The notes beneath the pieces were generated by a model. That model made no database searches. It was not told the origin of the DNA and was given only the letters and a program-made list of their open reading frames with translations. Both the position numbers and the translations under genes were made by a program. Positions 61,633-64,000 of a stretch of DNA of 64,000 nucleotides are shown here, piece by piece. The number at the start of each line of letters is the position of its first letter. The stretch's first letter is position 1. Origin of the DNA: an uncultured Roseobacter sp. (GTDB taxonomy: Bacteria; Pseudomonadota; Alphaproteobacteria; Rhodobacterales; Rhodobacteraceae); assembly GCF_947496515.1 (NCBI RefSeq), contig NZ_CANMDB010000002.1, forward strand, positions 372,001-436,000, read 5' to 3'.

Positions 61633-63147
61633 TCAGGACGTCTGCATTTTCTGTTGGAACGTGATCACGATGAACTCGGCGGGCCGTGTGACTGCCACCT
61701 TGACGGTGACGCGCATGTAGCCGTCGAGAATGTCGTTACCCGTCATGGTCGAGCCGAGACCCACATCGACGCTATAGGCCTCTGCCGGGGTGGCGCCTGC
61801 CAGCGCGCCTGCCTTCCACTGATTGTTGAGGAAGTTGCCGATCATCGTGCGCACGGTGGTCCAGGTACCCGCATCGTTGGGCTCGAACACGTAAGCTTCG
61901 GCAGCGATGGCGATGGACTGCTCCAGCATGATCATGGTGCGGCGGACGTTAACATACCGCCAGTCCTGGCTATTGCCGTCGAGCGTGCGCGCGCCCCAGA
62001 CCAGCACACCGCGCCCGATAAAGGTGCGGATTGCGTTGATCGCCACACCATCCAGCGGCACGTTCAGGTCTTCCTGCTCTTCGTCGCTGATCGCCACGGC
62101 GGGGGAAATCACGGAGACCACGGGCGTGTTTGCGGGCGCCTTGAAGACACCGATCGCAGCGTCGGTGCGCGCGTAGACCCCGGCCATGGCCGCGGCGGGC
62201 GGCATCAGGTTCATCTGCTTGAGCACCGCCACCATGACGGTCTGGTAATTCTGCGAGATCGCCGCCAGCGCCTGATGCGTCTTGAGGATCTTGGCGGGAT
62301 CGGTCTCTTCCCCTGTCATCTGGGTCAGATAATCGTCAACGCCCTTGAGCTGACGCGCCTTGGCAGGATCATTCTCGGGGTTCGCGAACTCCCCCTTGAT
62401 GTAGTTCGACAGCGCGCTCAGGTTATCCTTGGCAATATTGAGATAGCTGGCGTCGGTGCTCGCGTAGATATTCGTGTTGACCCACGGATAATAGGCCGCG
62501 CCAAAGCTCATGTCCTCGTAGCTGATCAGCGTCCGGAACCCATTGGTGCCCGAGATGATGTCGTCGGTCTCGTCAAAGGTGCGTTTCTGATCCCCGTTGA
62601 ACACATCGAGGACCGCGACCCGGTTCTGCATGGCGATGCAATGGGGAAAGGCCTTGTCCCAGATCGCCTTATAGTCGTCCTTGCCCGACATCAGCACCGC
62701 ATCGGGGATGACGACCATCGTGGGCTCTTTTTCCTTTTTGAGCGCCGCCCAGACCTCATCCCCGAAATCATCGGGTGACTTGGTGGTCGGCGTATCCGCC
62801 GTACCGTAACTGCCGACAGAAACGATCCAGCACGGCCCGCCACCGTTGTTAAAGTAAAGGCGCAGACCGTTGTAGAGATTGAACTGGGAGGTCGCTACCG
62901 GGCTGATCGTGGGGACGTTGTCCTCCATCGCAAAGGTATATTGCAGCGTCGGGGCACCGCCAAAGAGCGCCTCATACTCCGCCAGCGACGAGATCCGCGT
63001 CGGGTGTTTATCGAGGCTCTGGGTGCCACGCGCCGCCTTTTTGGTGTAGCCGACGAACACCGGGATCCCGGTCGGGACCTCCACCACCGAGTTGGGAAAC
63101 GCATCTTTTTCGAAAATATAGACGCCTGGGGTTTTCTGTTGCGGCAT
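61633..63147 (-). CDS. eCIS contractile sheath protein (Afp2/3-like)
   Basis: 504 residues with phage/eCIS sheath signatures: TPGVYIFEKDAFPNSVVEVP, TGIPVFVGYTKKAARG, VPTISPVATSQFNLYNGLRL, PPAAAMAGVYARTDAAIGVF, IRTFIGRGVLVWGARTLDGN, and the C-terminal VTRPAEFIVITFQQKMQTS. Only one sheath gene is present, whereas Afp and PVC have two or three. ATG 63147 follows GGAGAACGAT. It is the first structural gene of the operon inside the window. Confidence 0.96.
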   Translation of the reverse strand: MPQQKTPGVYIFEKDAFPNSVVEVPTGIPVFVGYTKKAARGTQSLDKHPTRISSLAEYEALFGGAPTLQYTFAMEDNVPTISPVATSQFNLYNGLRLYFNNGGGPCWIVSVGSYGTADTPTTKSPDDFGDEVWAALKKEKEPTMVVIPDAVLMSGKDDYKAIWDKAFPHCIAMQNRVAVLDVFNGDQKRTFDETDDIISGTNGFRTLISYEDMSFGAAYYPWVNTNIYASTDASYLNIAKDNLSALSNYIKGEFANPENDPAKARQLKGVDDYLTQMTGEETDPAKILKTHQALAAISQNYQTVMVAVLKQMNLMPPAAAMAGVYARTDAAIGVFKAPANTPVVSVISPAVAISDEEQEDLNVPLDGVAINAIRTFIGRGVLVWGARTLDGNSQDWRYVNVRRTMIMLEQSIAIAAEAYVFEPNDAGTWTTVRTMIGNFLNNQWKAGALAGATPAEAYSVDVGLGSTMTGNDILDGYMRVTVKVAVTRPAEFIVITFQQKMQTS

Positions 63148-63230
63148 ATCGTTCTCCGGTCGGGCGGCGGTTGGGCAGGGTCAGCGAACCTGCGGGGTGT
63201 CGAGTGAAGCGGTGGACATATCGGGCCGGA

Positions 63231-64000
63231 TCAGGACGTGGTCGCCTGCCGCGCGGCGGCACCGTCCTCGATGGCGGCAATGGCGGCGTCATACTTGGCC
63301 TGCGCGGCAGCCCAGGTGGTTTCAGCCTTTGCGTGGGCCAGTTCCTGTTGGGCCAGCGCCGTTTCATGGGCGGACTTCACCACGGTGTCGGCCGCGGTCT
63401 TTGCGTCATCGGCCTTGTATTTCGCCGCTTCTGCCTTGGCCTGCGCCTTTTGCATGGCGGTAACCGAGGTGATCGCATCGGCCTTTTGCTTTTGCGCGGT
63501 CTTCAGGTCCTGTTCCTTCTCGGTCTGTGTATCCTTGGCCTCGGCCAGTGTCGCCTGAGCGGTGGCGAGCGCTTCGGCGGCTTGTTGCAGCGCGGTGCTG
63601 AGCGCTTTGGCCGCGTCGCTGGCGGCCTTCACACAGGTCTTGAAGGAGGCGTCGCCAATGGTGCTTGCCGCTGCGGTCGTTTCGAGACCGGCGGCGGCGG
63701 CCTTTGTCAGCGCGTCGTGGGTCTGGGTCTTGGCGGCTACATCCGTGCTTGCCTTTGACAGATCCGACACCGCGGACTTGAGCGCGCCCTGCGCCGTCTT
63801 GATGTCGCCGGTGGCAGTTGTCACCGCCGTCTTGGCTGCATCGAGGTCCTTTTGCGCCGCATCAACCGCTCGCTTTGCGTCCTTGGCTGCGTCAATTGAC
63901 AATTGGTGCGCTGCCTCTGCTTCCCGTTCGGCCTGGCCGAAAGCCGCATCCGCCTGCGCCTTGGCCAGCAGATAGACCGCTTCGGCCCGCACCTTGGCAA
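63231..64000 (-). CDS. Alanine-rich coiled-coil protein, 5' end outside the window
   Basis: At least 256 residues, open to the window edge on the 5' side (AKVRAEAVYLLAKAQADAAF near the edge). Composition is dominated by Ala, Lys, Asp, Thr and Gln in long heptad helices (AQKDLDAAKTAVTTATGDIK, LQQAAEALATAQATLAEAKD, TEKEQDLKTAQKQKADAITS). There is no membrane segment in the visible part. It lies 83 bases upstream of the sheath gene on the same strand. It may be a fibre, scaffold or payload; the family cannot be named. Confidence 0.65.
   Translation of the reverse strand, partial: AKVRAEAVYLLAKAQADAAFGQAEREAEAAHQLSIDAAKDAKRAVDAAQKDLDAAKTAVTTATGDIKTAQGALKSAVSDLSKASTDVAAKTQTHDALTKAAAAGLETTAAASTIGDASFKTCVKAASDAAKALSTALQQAAEALATAQATLAEAKDTQTEKEQDLKTAQKQKADAITSVTAMQKAQAKAEAAKYKADDAKTAADTVVKSAHETALAQQELAHAKAETTWAAAQAKYDAAIAAIEDGAAARQATTS

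Noticed and set aside
1-64000. tRNA, rRNA, CRISPR, insertion sequence or integrase
   Set aside because: None was seen on either strand; no clustered direct repeats and no transposase or integrase motifs.

Overview
The window looks like chromosomal DNA of a marine-type alphaproteobacterium, most probably Rhodobacterales (Roseobacter group). This rests on high GC, alphaproteobacterial style in the proteins, and an acs / symporter / cNMP-CBS-DUF294 / membrane DnaQ-like neighbourhood; no 16S or marker gene confirms it. No rRNA, tRNA, CRISPR array, insertion sequence or integrase was seen.

Region 1 (1 to about 29.9 kb, all minus strand) is a near-complete type VI secretion system: tssM (cut by the window edge), tssL, tssK, tssJ, an FHA protein (tagH), a PAAR tip, a DUF6931-like protein, vgrG, a very unusual TssB-TssB'-TssC fusion with acidic linker and tail, tssH, tssG, tssF, tssE, tagJ, hcp, tssC, tssB, tssA, a Ser/Thr kinase and a haem-type membrane sensor. 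It ends with a regulatory block: a pseudo-caspase with a peptidoglycan-binding domain, a subtilase, an anti-sigma factor and an ECF sigma factor, then an RGS-like protein and a membrane-anchored M15 peptidase. Seven transcription units can be drawn. Six start with the same two-part element on the minus strand, TGAACC, 17 or 18 bases, then CACTTAC or a one-base variant; the seventh has a weaker version. One copy precedes the ECF sigma gene itself. I infer that this sigma factor drives the whole T6SS as one regulon and its own gene.

Region 2 (about 29.9 to 42.7 kb) is metabolic and housekeeping: mannonate dehydratase (minus strand), then divergently acs, adk, a small DUF4212 subunit with its sodium/solute symporter, a cNMP/CBS/DUF294 protein, a small membrane protein and a membrane-tethered DEDDh exonuclease. 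After these come a DUF2975 membrane protein with its XRE regulator, a lipoprotein and an alpha/beta hydrolase. acs plus adk fits acetate activation with AMP recycling; the symporter fits acetate uptake.

Region 3 (about 42.7 to 64 kb, minus strand) is a second contractile machine, an extracellular contractile injection system (eCIS, Afp/PVC type). In transcription order it has an alanine-rich coiled-coil protein (cut by the window end), sheath, two tube proteins, DUF5908, a LysM/tube-initiator protein, the Gp5/VgrG-like spike, PAAR, gp25 and a giant baseplate-J-like protein. These are followed by a fibre-like protein with two membrane segments, a second baseplate protein, the tape-measure protein, the AAA+ ATPase, DUF4255, an unknown protein, a DUF4157 protein and a GH25 lysozyme. 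Genes overlap by 4 to 8 bases almost throughout, so it is one translationally coupled operon whose promoter lies outside the window.

The most unusual points are the shared ECF promoter set over the T6SS, the double-TssB/TssC fusion, the sigma / anti-sigma / protease / pseudo-caspase block, the RGS-like protein, and a membrane protein inside an eCIS operon.
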